Notes: generated by a model not told the origin, from the letters alone. 22,546 bases of DNA from Candidatus Campylobacter infans (GCA_009827235.1 SPMW01000026.1:1-22546); one strand, 5' to 3'. Numbered from the stretch's first letter, positions 7,493 through 15,334 are shown. Numbers and translations: made by a program.

Positions 7493-9523
7493 TTAATTAT
7501 TTAAGTTTGTGTTTTTTAGCTTTTCTAGCATCATAAACTCTGGTCTATACTCAAAATGCATAGTATCAAAATGCTCCCAGCGTCCGCCCCAAATAAAGCC
7601 ATTGCGTTCAAAAATTTCAATTATTTGCGCTGGCAAGGCGTTTTTGTATTTTTTATGCCAACGCCAATAAGTGCTATGATCTACGCCTATATCAATCGCT
7701 ATGCCATATGCGTGCGCGCTTAGAGCATTAGTGCCAGCAATTACGCGGTATTTAAAAGTCCCGCTATCTTTTAATAAATTTTTTAATTTTGGATTTTGTT
7801 TTGCAAGTAAGCTTAATTCAGCACTTACTCGCTCTAAGGCATCGGCTGCGCCGTTTTTAGCATTAAACTCCAAAGGCTTATCAAAAACGCCTTTTAGCCA
7901 AATTATTTTTTTAAGATTTGCTTTAATCTCGCTTTCATTTTTACCATAAATTTCATCAAAAAGTTCATAAATTCTAACCCTGCCAGCATCGTTTCGTGGC
8001 GTATTTAATCCCTTATAAAGCCCATAAGGCAGGCTAAATATCGCGCTAGCATTTATATCGCTATAACTAAGCACCCTAGAATTATCAAAGCGAATTTCAT
8101 CATTAACAATTCTCACCCCATAAGCATGCTCTAAGGCGATTTTTTGGGGATCTATTATAAGAGTGGCCGAACTTAGGCGCGATAATAAAAGCGCTTCATC
8201 TTTTATATCTTCATAGCCTTTGCCTAGCTCTAAATCCGTGATGGCGGTTTTTGCTACCAAGGCACGACCATTTTGTGCGGTGCGAATCCCCCAAACATTA
8301 TGCACAGCTTCATTGCCACCAGCATAAATCATCACATGCCCTGGCATCACTAAAAGGCTAGTAAGCCCTAGCATTTTGTTGTTTAATAAAATTTGCTTTT
8401 GTTTATTGTTTAAATTTTTTAATTTTATATTTGTGCCGATTTTGCCTTGTTGTTGCGAGTTTCTAGGTAGCCATAAACCAAAACTAGCAAAAAAATCTTT
8501 TGTAAATAGCGAGCAGTCCCTAAGCCACCATTGTCCGCCCCAGCCGTATTTTTGACCTATTAATTCATTTGCCATATTTTTTAGATTTTCGTCATTTACC
8601 ATTAAAAAGTGCGAACCTATGCCTTTTGGAATGTTAAATTTTAATTCATTTTCACCAATTTTGCCATTAAAATAAAATCTCCGCGCATCTTCGCTAGTGT
8701 ATGGGAAAATCGTGCCTATTCTAGATCTAATCTGGCTAGCAAATTTTCTAGCGGTTTTGGTTTTTTTAGCTTTATGTAAGGTTTTGCTATTTGTGATTAT
8801 ATTTATGTCTTCTTTAATAAAAACAGCAAAATTAAAATTTCTATAAGTTTTTTGGGCATTTTCATCTAAAAGCATTAAATCCTCGGCCTTTACAAAGCTA
8901 TAAAAAGCGTCTGTGCGCACAAACGCCCATTTACCATCCTTGCTATAATGAAGCACCATAACAGGCACAAACGCCCCAAGCACGGATTCTTGTAATAAAT
9001 CAAAATTTTGATTTGTAGCGTCTATTTTTGAGCCATAAAGTCGCTCATTTGTTGGGAGATTGCGCGCTAAGGTTGGTCTAATTATAATCGCGCCTTGATT
9101 AATGCTAGCATAAGATTTGGCATTTGCGTTAGCATATAAGGCTTTAAACCATTTTTTGCTGCGTTTTTTGCCCTTTTCATCAAACCCTTTTTTATAATAA
9201 TTTAACGCCCACATACTTTCTTTAATCTCAGCAATGCTATTTTTATCCCAAGCGCGAAATAACTGCTCTAAATAGCGATTTTCATCTAGCTTGATATTAT
9301 AAGGATAAACCTGCTCTAAATCATTTGCATTTTGGCTGATAAAAGTATCAAGCAAACTTGGGGCAAGTCCGCTATTTTGCGCGTTATAGCGAGTTGGCAA
9401 AAGCGTCGTGTTTAGCTCTAATTCTTGCTTTTCATCTAAAATGCTTTTAGGATTTTTGCTAGCACAAGAAATCAAAAAAATACTAGAAAATAAAAAAATC
9501 AGTAAAATTTTAATTTTTTTCAT
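7493..9523 (-). CDS. lipoprotein with NlpC/P60 and M15 peptidase domains
   Basis: A 676-residue predicted lipoprotein joining two peptidoglycan hydrolases. The signal peptide ends in lipobox LISC, so Cys20 would be lipidated. Residues about 130-310 look like SH3-type wall-binding modules. An NlpC/P60 endopeptidase domain follows, with Cys337 in LRDCSLF and His396 in MPGHVMIYAG, and His408 in AVHNVWG as a possible third residue. The C-terminal 120 residues are an M15 metallopeptidase (D-Ala-D-Ala or L,D-carboxypeptidase type) with zinc ligands His604 and Asp611 (SAHAYGIAID) and His656 in HFDTMHFE; all key residues are kept. Such a protein could cut both the cross-bridge stem and the peptide end, shaping the cell wall. 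It heads the five-gene operon. AAGG lies about eight bases before the ATG. The fusion is what I see; how widespread it is I cannot tell. Confidence 0.88.
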   Translation of the reverse strand: MKKIKILLIFLFSSIFLISCASKNPKSILDEKQELELNTTLLPTRYNAQNSGLAPSLLDTFISQNANDLEQVYPYNIKLDENRYLEQLFRAWDKNSIAEIKESMWALNYYKKGFDEKGKKRSKKWFKALYANANAKSYASINQGAIIIRPTLARNLPTNERLYGSKIDATNQNFDLLQESVLGAFVPVMVLHYSKDGKWAFVRTDAFYSFVKAEDLMLLDENAQKTYRNFNFAVFIKEDINIITNSKTLHKAKKTKTARKFASQIRSRIGTIFPYTSEDARRFYFNGKIGENELKFNIPKGIGSHFLMVNDENLKNMANELIGQKYGWGGQWWLRDCSLFTKDFFASFGLWLPRNSQQQGKIGTNIKLKNLNNKQKQILLNNKMLGLTSLLVMPGHVMIYAGGNEAVHNVWGIRTAQNGRALVAKTAITDLELGKGYEDIKDEALLLSRLSSATLIIDPQKIALEHAYGVRIVNDEIRFDNSRVLSYSDINASAIFSLPYGLYKGLNTPRNDAGRVRIYELFDEIYGKNESEIKANLKKIIWLKGVFDKPLEFNAKNGAADALERVSAELSLLAKQNPKLKNLLKDSGTFKYRVIAGTNALSAHAYGIAIDIGVDHSTYWRWHKKYKNALPAQIIEIFERNGFIWGGRWEHFDTMHFEYRPEFMMLEKLKNTNLNN

Positions 9524-9555
9524 TTATAGCCTTGTTTTAAAATTTAAAAAAAGGC

Positions 9556-9565
9556 TATAATTGTA
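9556..9565. promoter_or_regulatory. overlapping divergent -10 boxes
   Basis: On the plus strand TATAAT at 9556-9561 faces the helicase gene. On the minus strand TGC-TACAAT, with TACAAT at 9565-9560, faces the lipoprotein operon. The two hexamers share two base pairs, so polymerase cannot occupy both at once. Confidence 0.5.
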
Positions 9566-9589
9566 GCAAAAAATCCAAGGTTTTGTTGC

Positions 9590-10912
9590 GTGTTAGGGCA
9601 AATTTTAGAGATTTTAGAAAAGAAAAAAGCTGTATTTTTAACAGGTGGCGGTGGCGTTGGAAAAAGCTATTTAACGCGCCAAATCATAGAACATTATGAA
9701 AAAAATAATAAAGCAGTAGTAGCCCTTGGCAGCACAGGCATAAGTGCTGTAAATATCGGCGGAATCACAATCCACAGCTTTTTTAGCTTTGGTATAAGCA
9801 AGGATTTAAATGAACTTAGCCAACTGGATAAAAAGCAAATACAAAAATTACAAGAATTAAATAAGATTATCAAAAATATAGATTTATTGATAATTGATGA
9901 AATTTCAATGGTGAGTGCTGATTTATTTAATATGATAAATTACAGGCTAAATCGTGGCTTTAATGGCGCGTTGCTTTTGGTTGGGGATTTTTATCAATTA
10001 GCACCGGTGCAAAAAGGCGTAAATGGCTTAGATGATAATGCAAAATTTACACAAAATCTTTTTAACACAAGCATTTATGCATTTAGCTCGCATTCGTGGG
10101 AGATGATAAATCCACAAAATGTGCTTTTGCTTCATTCAAAACGCACTAATGATTTGGAATTTTACGCTCTGTTAAATGAATTAAGAATTGGGATATTAAG
10201 CCAAAAATGCTTGGAGTTTTTGCGTTCTTGCTTAATAAGCCCAACAAATCAAGCACCAAAAGACGCCCTAAGACTTTTTGGGGTTAATAAAAAAGCAGAT
10301 ACTGTTAATAAAGCACGCCTAAATGAAATAAACGCGCGACTTTACAGCTTTGAAGCTAGTGTTGAAATACTTGATGAAAAATTAAGCGAGCAAGCCATTT
10401 TAAAATGGATCCAAAGCATTACCTTGCCACAAATTTTAGAGCTAAAAGTAGGCGCGGAGGTGATATTTTGTGCTAATAAGCGCGGTAGTTTTTACAATGG
10501 CGAGCGCGGCACAATAGTTGAAATTAATGATGAAATCATAAAAGTAGCCAAAAAAAATGGCATGATTGTAGAAATTAGCAAGAGCGTTATTGAGCTAAAC
10601 GAATACGCAAATAATGGCGATGAAATCATAAGCATTCAAAGAGCAAAATTTATCCAATACCCCTTGCGCCTTGCATACGCCATCACCATACATAAAAGTC
10701 AGGGTATGAGTTTAGATGAGTTTGTGTGCGATATTGATGATATTTTTGCGCGCGGGCAATTATATGTCGCGCTTTCAAGAGCCACAAATCCAAAAGGGCT
10801 ATTTTTGCATTTTAGCAAAAGTAATCTAGCCTGGCATTTACAAAAAAGCATTGCTTGTGATAGCGATGTGAGCGCATTTTATCAAAATGCAAAGTTTTTA
10901 AAAGAGAGCTAA
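9590..10912 (+). CDS. Pif1/RecD-like superfamily 1 DNA helicase
   Basis: A 440-residue ATP-driven helicase. Walker A is TGGGGVGKS (residues 18-26), Walker B is LLIIDEISM (Asp103-Glu104), motif III is GDFYQLAPV (132-140), and the C-terminal motifs AYAITIHKSQGMS and GQLYVALSRA mark the Pif1/RecD group. It probably unwinds DNA with 5'-3' polarity in replication or repair. The start is a GTG at 9590 with AAGG upstream; the preceding in-frame codons (TGT TGC) are not starts. It is followed one base later by a small exported protein, an arrangement I recall from C. jejuni (Cj0945c-Cj0944c), so the two are likely co-transcribed. Specific role unknown. Confidence 0.9.
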   Translation: MLGQILEILEKKKAVFLTGGGGVGKSYLTRQIIEHYEKNNKAVVALGSTGISAVNIGGITIHSFFSFGISKDLNELSQLDKKQIQKLQELNKIIKNIDLLIIDEISMVSADLFNMINYRLNRGFNGALLLVGDFYQLAPVQKGVNGLDDNAKFTQNLFNTSIYAFSSHSWEMINPQNVLLLHSKRTNDLEFYALLNELRIGILSQKCLEFLRSCLISPTNQAPKDALRLFGVNKKADTVNKARLNEINARLYSFEASVEILDEKLSEQAILKWIQSITLPQILELKVGAEVIFCANKRGSFYNGERGTIVEINDEIIKVAKKNGMIVEISKSVIELNEYANNGDEIISIQRAKFIQYPLRLAYAITIHKSQGMSLDEFVCDIDDIFARGQLYVALSRATNPKGLFLHFSKSNLAWHLQKSIACDSDVSAFYQNAKFLKES

Positions 10913-10913
10913 G

Positions 10914-11426
10914 ATGATGAGATTAAAATTTATAATTTTAGTTTTGGGCGCATTTTTAAACGCCCAGCAAATCAATATAGAAAATTTTCAAAGCGATTTG
11001 TATTCTAAAAACAGCACAAATTTTAAAAAAATTGTGCTAGATATGCAACTTACAAGCACGCAAAATGCCGATGAAGCACAGCTAAAAGATGCGCTAAATG
11101 TGATAATTGGTAGCTTTTATGCTGAGGATTTAATGACTAGCAAGGGCAAAGAAGCGCTAAAAGGCGCCCTTATTCAATACTCAAAGCAAAAATACAATAT
11201 CAAAATCGAGCGCATTTATATTTTAGCCTTAAAATTTGCGCCTGATATCGATATAAATGCCTTAAAAACGCTAATAGAGCAAAAATGCCAAACTAGCTTA
11301 AACGAAACAAACTCCAAACAAAACGCCCAAAAATCCGCCCAAAAGCTAATACAAGAACAAATGAAAAATAACGCAAAAATCATCGATGGCATAAAAGATT
11401 TTGGCGATATTGATTTTTATCAATAA
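10914..11426 (+). CDS. small exported protein, possibly FliL-like fold
   Basis: A 170-residue protein with a short signal peptide or N-terminal anchor (MMRLKFIILVLGAFLNAQ). The body contains LKDALNVIIGSFYAEDL, then TSKGKEALKGALIQYSKQKY and IERIYILALKF. This order of an aspartate-led helix, a small-residue plus Gly-Lys step and a final beta strand is like the periplasmic domain of the flagellar protein FliL, though the match is by eye and distant. The C-terminal 50 residues are Gln/Asn/Lys-rich. The ATG at 10914 follows GAGAG; the next codon is also ATG, so 10917 is possible. It starts one base after the helicase stop, so it is co-transcribed. Function unknown. Confidence 0.72.
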   Translation: MMRLKFIILVLGAFLNAQQINIENFQSDLYSKNSTNFKKIVLDMQLTSTQNADEAQLKDALNVIIGSFYAEDLMTSKGKEALKGALIQYSKQKYNIKIERIYILALKFAPDIDINALKTLIEQKCQTSLNETNSKQNAQKSAQKLIQEQMKNNAKIIDGIKDFGDIDFYQ

Positions 11427-11634
11427 ATTTATTTTGCTAGCAGGATTTAAAATTTTAAAATTTAAGCGCGGATTATTTAAATTTTAAACTAAAATTTTGC
11501 GCTAAAATTTAAGCACAAATTTTAATCCATACCACGCTTTTAGCTAGTAAAACGCCCTTAAATAAACCAAATTTTAAAATTTGCGCCAAATTTTAATCAA
11601 TCTTTTCAGCCAAATTTAAAATTTCAAGCAAATT
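11427..11634. other. intergenic gap between convergent genes
   Basis: About 200 bp filled with AAATTTTAAAATTT-like words. A 19-base perfect direct repeat, CAAATTTTAATCAATCTTT, occurs at 11587-11605 and 11629-11647; the second copy contains the last codons of the minus-strand acetyltransferase gene. A weak AGCGC/GCGCT pairing with a long loop is the only hairpin I see. No clear terminator with a U-run. Confidence 0.6.
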
Positions 11635-12429
11635 TTAATCAATCTTTATAGGCGAAGCAAAAACAAACTCCCTTGCATCGCCCTTGACTAGATTTATATT
11701 CATAGAATTATTTTGGATCTTAACCAAATAGCATTGTTTTGCTATCATAAAATCCTTTGCAACCTCGCCTAATTCATTCTCCCACGCTTTTATAAACTCG
11801 CTTGGCTCTTTTATTACGCGTTTTAAAAGTTCTCCTTTTTCTAAACTTAGCTTTTTTAAGTCATAATCCCACCAGGCAATTTTTTCTAAATCCGCGCATA
11901 TTTCATCTTTAAAGCGCATTTTGACTATTTTGGCTGGATTGCCAGCTACTACGGCATATGCTGGCACATCTTTTGTGATTACTGAATTAGCTGCGATTAC
12001 GGCGCCATTTCCTATGCGAATCTTTTTTGCGCCCGGAGCAAAGGCATTTGCGCCTATCCAAACATCATTGCCTATAAAAGTAGGCGCAGGCCACCAATCA
12101 TAATCATCCAAACCCTTACAAGGCGTGGCTAAATTACCGCTTGAATGCATGCTAGCAAAATAATTATTTATACTAAGACTGCTAGTTATATGATTCATAG
12201 GATGTTGTCCCATACCAAAGCCAAGATTTGTGCTAAGCGAACAATACCGCCCAATATAACAATTTCTCATCACAGAGCCAGCATTTACATAACTAAATGC
12301 CCCACCAAAACCATGCGTAAAAAACACGCTCTCATGCAAGCAAAACGGACGCTCATAAATAAAATTAGCATTCGCATAAGTCCTGCCAAGCAACAACAAA
12401 CCATAATCTCTGCTTAAAATTTCATTCAT
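11635..12429 (-). CDS. hexapeptide-repeat acetyltransferase (CatB/XAT-like)
   Basis: A 264-residue left-handed beta-helix acyltransferase. Hexapeptide steps are seen at VMRNCYIGRYCSLSTNLGF, then PTFIGNDVWIGANAFA, IRIGNGAVIAANSVIT and the closing VPAYAVVAGNPAKIVKMRF, which is typical of the xenobiotic/sugar acetyltransferase group using acetyl-CoA. A GQHPMNHIT segment carries the His normally used as base. The C-terminal 70 residues extend beyond the fold. Its ATG lies eight bases after the radical SAM stop, with the ribosome site AAGGAT overlapping that stop codon, so the two are translationally coupled. A sugar or surface-glycan acceptor is likely from context, but an antibiotic acceptor cannot be excluded. 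Confidence 0.88.
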   Translation of the reverse strand: MNEILSRDYGLLLLGRTYANANFIYERPFCLHESVFFTHGFGGAFSYVNAGSVMRNCYIGRYCSLSTNLGFGMGQHPMNHITSSLSINNYFASMHSSGNLATPCKGLDDYDWWPAPTFIGNDVWIGANAFAPGAKKIRIGNGAVIAANSVITKDVPAYAVVAGNPAKIVKMRFKDEICADLEKIAWWDYDLKKLSLEKGELLKRVIKEPSEFIKAWENELGEVAKDFMIAKQCYLVKIQNNSMNINLVKGDAREFVFASPIKID

Positions 12430-12437
12430 CTTTATCC

Positions 12438-13488
12438 TTAAAAATATTCGTTTATTTCACGCTTGCTTAGCTCCCAAGTGCCAGTTTCTACCCATTCATC
12501 AACCTTACAAAAACGACAAAATGCCGCAGGTTTTGCGATGAATTGTAAAATTTCATTATAATCGCGCGCTTTATGAATATCAATATAATCATTCTTGCTA
12601 ACTTCTAAGGCTTTTTTAAGCTCACCTTTTTTCTCAAAATACTTATTAAAATGCTGTATATTGCCAATAATCGAGCAGGTATAAAGCTTGCCATCGCGAA
12701 GTAGAGTGCATGAATTAGCAATCCCACAACACATAAAATTTGTCCTAGCATTTTGCCTGCCATTTTCATCAAGGGCAAAACGGCGAAAAGTTTTTTGATT
12801 AGGTTCGCCACCATCAAACCACTCAAACTCACAAGAGTATTTAGCGATTTTAGCATTCACACTATCCCAATCAATCTTTAAAGGATACGGCGTGGGCGCG
12901 ATTATTACGCCTTGTGCGGCTGCGGTTTTATAAAACTCATCATTTTGCTTTGGCAAAAGCACTCCATTTGTTACTAATTTTATTATGGCATTTGGGAAGT
13001 ATTTGCGCGTTAAAATCATTATTTCATTTACTTTTGGGTGTAAAAGTGGCTCACCGCCCATTAAGTGGATTTTGCCTACTAATTTATCGCTAAGATCGCT
13101 AAGCCTTGCAAAATCACGCTCTAAAATCTCTAAATCGATTAATTCTTTACTAGCTAACTGGCTAAAATGCGAACAGCCCTTACAATTTAAATTACAATGC
13201 TCGGCTAATTGAATTTCAACCAAACCGATATAAGCTTGTGGCAAGGTGCGCAAAAATCCGTGCCTTAAAATTTTAAAATGTTTTATTAAAGAATCAAAAT
13301 TTTGGGCAAGCAAATTAAAATTTTGGGCTAGTTCATTGTGGGCAGCGCCTAATTGTTTATAATTTTGTATTAAATCATTGTGCGCTTTGGCAAGGATTTG
13401 TATGTTTTGTTCTATTTGCTTAATTTCTTGGGGGGGGGGGGGTATGTATTTGGCTTTGTGCGTTAGCTAAATCACCTGTTTTTTTCAT
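12438..13488 (-). CDS. phase-variable radical SAM/SPASM-like protein, OFF as read
   Basis: The gene begins at ATG 13488 behind AAGGATAACT and encodes MKKTGDLANAQSQIH before a 13-base poly-C run (13430-13442). With 13 C, translation stops at 13420 after 22 residues. With 12 or 15 C the frame joins the long downstream frame and gives about 349 residues. The ON protein has an N-terminal heptad-like helix (QEIKQIEQNIQIL, AHNELAQNFNLLAQNF), then a radical SAM core with CNLNCKGC (Cys98, 102 and 105 in ON numbering) and GGEPLLHP. C-terminal cysteines (FMCCGIANSC, LYTCS, FCRFC) look like an auxiliary iron-sulfur site of SPASM type. A TTG at 13313 opens the downstream frame but has no ribosome site and would remove the helix, so I reject it as the start. 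Radical SAM proteins with CNLNCKGC-HFS occur in glycan loci, but the reaction is unknown. Confidence 0.87.
13430..13442 (-). repeat. poly-C (G13 on plus strand) phase-variation tract
   Basis: Thirteen consecutive G on the plus strand, i.e. C13 in the coding sense, 47 bases into the radical SAM gene. Such tracts in Campylobacter slip during replication and switch genes on and off. A count divisible by three gives the open frame; 13 gives TAA after four prolines, Arg and Asn; 14 gives a stop within six codons. The exact length may also be affected by sequencing error or by mixed populations. Confidence 0.93.
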
Positions 13489-13517
13489 AGTTATCCTTAT
13501 TTTGATTTTGGGGCGCG

Positions 13518-13523
13518 ATTATA
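13518..13523 (-). promoter_or_regulatory. extended -10 promoter of the radical SAM gene
   Basis: The minus strand reads TGC-TATAAT-CGCG, a perfect -10 with the upstream TG extension. It lies about 30 bases before the ATG at 13488, which itself has a good ribosome site. This supports 13488, not 13313, as the gene start. Confidence 0.7.
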
Positions 13524-13605
13524 GCATATTTATATAATGGCGATAAAAATTTTAATTTAAAAACGCAAAAAGGCATAAATTTTAATTTAATTTAAAATTT
13601 TTTGC

Positions 13606-13611
13606 TAAAAT
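13606..13611 (+). promoter_or_regulatory. -10 box of the antiporter gene
   Basis: TTGC-TAAAAT-CGCGC lies 60 bases before the TTG start. The same word, TTGCTAAAATC, occurs before rpoD, which suggests it is the normal housekeeping -10 form in this genome. Confidence 0.4.
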
Positions 13612-13670
13612 CGCGCAAAAATGAATTAAAATAAGCTCAACTAACATTACAAAAATCACAAAGGCGCATT

Positions 13671-14876
13671 TTGTCAAGCATAGTAGAAAATTTACACATT
13701 TACATAATTATAACCGGCGCCATACTTTTTGTAAGCGTTTATTCAAGCAAAATCACTCAAAAAATCGGCGTGCCATTGCTTTTAATATTTTTAGGACTTG
13801 GTATGCTTTTGGGCGAAGAAGGTCTAGTTGGCATACGCTTTTCAAACTCGCTCTTAGCGCAAGCTGTTGGCACTGTGGCTTTGATTTTTATACTTTATAA
13901 TGGCGGGTTGGAGACGCGTTTTGCTGATATTAAAAGCGTGATAGTAAGCGGGGTGATTTTAGCTACTTTTGGCGTGGCAATAACTGCTGTGATAATGGCT
14001 TGTTTTATATATTTTGTGCTTAATTTTAGCTTTTTAGAAGCACTTTTGCTTGGCTCTATTGTAAGCTCGACAGATGCGGCTGCTGTTTTTATGATACTGC
14101 GCACACAAAAAATCGTCTTAAAGCGCGGTTTAGGCGAACTTTTAGAGCTTGAAAGCGGCTCAAATGACCCTATGGCGATATTTTTAACCATCACAATCTT
14201 ACAGCTTATTTCTTTACAAAATAGTGGCGATGGCATAGAGCTTTCTAATTTGGCCTTAAATTTTGCCTTACAATTTGGCGTTGGTATCGCGCTTGGCATC
14301 GCATTTGGCTGGCTTTTCCCAAAGCTTTGCGATCGCTTAGGTTTAATGCAAAATGGGCTTTATTCGCTAATTAGCGTGGCTTGGCTTTTTATAATGTTTG
14401 GGCTTTCAAATCTACTTTGGGGCAATGGTTTTCTTACAATTTACATAGCTGGAATTTTAAGCAATCGCTATATTTTTGCGCATAAAGAAAGCATTTTGGC
14501 TTTTCACGAAGCACTTGCTTGGATGATGCAAATTATCGTGTTTTTAACGCTTGGGCTTTTGGTTTTGCCCTCAAATCTACCATCTGTGGCATTTGAAGCT
14601 TGTATTTTATCTCTTGTGCTGATGTTTATTGCGCGTCCTTTGGCTGTGTTTTTGGGGCTTGGTTTTTCGCGTTTTGGGCGCAATGAAAAACTTTATATCT
14701 CATGGGTTGGCTTGCGCGGTGCCGTGCCTATTATACTTGCTACTTATCCTTATGTTTATGCCCTGCCTGAAAGCGATATGATATTTAATATAGTCTTTTT
14801 TGCCGTTTTAGTATCTGTGCTAATCCAAGGTATGAGTATAAGTTTTATGGCTAAAAAGCTAGGCGTAACAGAATAA
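13671..14876 (+). CDS. CPA1-family cation/proton antiporter (NhaP2-like)
   Basis: A 401-residue inner-membrane protein with about a dozen hydrophobic segments that would exchange K+ or Na+ for protons. Family marks are LGLGMLLGEEG near residue 42, STDAAAVF (Asp135), SGSNDPMAIF with the Asn165-Asp166 pair of the ion site, and WVGLRGAVPIILATYP near the C-terminus. NhaP2/CvrA proteins usually continue with a cytoplasmic TrkA-C and regulatory tail of roughly 150-180 residues; here the protein ends just after the last membrane segment, so it is a core-only form. The start is TTG at 13671 with AAGG seven bases upstream; later ATGs would remove the first helix. The ion is not predictable from sequence. 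Confidence 0.88.
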   Translation: MSSIVENLHIYIIITGAILFVSVYSSKITQKIGVPLLLIFLGLGMLLGEEGLVGIRFSNSLLAQAVGTVALIFILYNGGLETRFADIKSVIVSGVILATFGVAITAVIMACFIYFVLNFSFLEALLLGSIVSSTDAAAVFMILRTQKIVLKRGLGELLELESGSNDPMAIFLTITILQLISLQNSGDGIELSNLALNFALQFGVGIALGIAFGWLFPKLCDRLGLMQNGLYSLISVAWLFIMFGLSNLLWGNGFLTIYIAGILSNRYIFAHKESILAFHEALAWMMQIIVFLTLGLLVLPSNLPSVAFEACILSLVLMFIARPLAVFLGLGFSRFGRNEKLYISWVGLRGAVPIILATYPYVYALPESDMIFNIVFFAVLVSVLIQGMSISFMAKKLGVTE

Positions 14877-14899
14877 ATTTTAAAATTTCAAGGCTAAAA

Positions 14900-15334
14900 A
14901 TGAAAAAATATAGCTATGATGAGTTTAGCATTGATTGTAAAAAGCTATCACAGCAAATAAAGGCAGATTTTAACCCAGCTTGTATCGTAGCCATATCGCG
15001 TGGCGGACTTAGCTTAGCCCAGCGCCTTGGGCATTTGCTTGGCATTAAGGCTGTATTTTGCATAAATGCCTCGCTTTATAACGACCAGCAAAAAAGCACG
15101 CTGAAAATTTATAATATACCAAATTTATCTGGCTTTAAAAATGCGCTAATTTGCGATGATATAGTAGATAGTGGCCAAACATTGCTTGGCGTTTTAGATG
15201 TTTTAAGGCAAAATTTTAATACTTGCGAGCTAAAAACGGCTAGCTTATTTTACAAAAAAAGCGCGCAAATAAAACCTGATTATTTTATAAATTTTACTGA
15301 TGAATGGGTAGAGTTTGCTTGGGAGGCGCTTTAA
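14900..15334 (+). CDS. purine (Gpt-like) phosphoribosyltransferase
   Basis: A 144-residue type I phosphoribosyltransferase. The PRPP-binding loop is ALICDDIVDSGQTLLGV, and the N-terminal loop is IVAISRGGLSLAQRLGH, the arrangement seen in xanthine/guanine salvage enzymes of the Gpt type. The C-terminal INFTDEWVEFAWE is the hood segment; Trp is typical for stacking on the purine base. It salvages guanine or xanthine to the nucleotide. The ATG is preceded by CAAGG. It starts 23 bases after the antiporter gene on the same strand, so it may be co-transcribed. Which purine is preferred cannot be told. Confidence 0.87.
   Translation: MKKYSYDEFSIDCKKLSQQIKADFNPACIVAISRGGLSLAQRLGHLLGIKAVFCINASLYNDQQKSTLKIYNIPNLSGFKNALICDDIVDSGQTLLGVLDVLRQNFNTCELKTASLFYKKSAQIKPDYFINFTDEWVEFAWEAL

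Noticed and set aside
12145..12417. 90-residue plus frame inside the acetyltransferase gene
   Set aside because: Antisense shadow without ribosome site or recognisable domain.
12438..13313. Radical SAM gene starting at TTG 13313
   Set aside because: No ribosome site, and the open frame continues upstream to the poly-C tract. A good promoter, ribosome site and ATG exist at 13488 once the tract length is allowed to vary.
13895..14299. 134-residue minus frame inside the antiporter gene
   Set aside because: Lies wholly within a confident gene; composition is what an antisense frame of a membrane protein gives.
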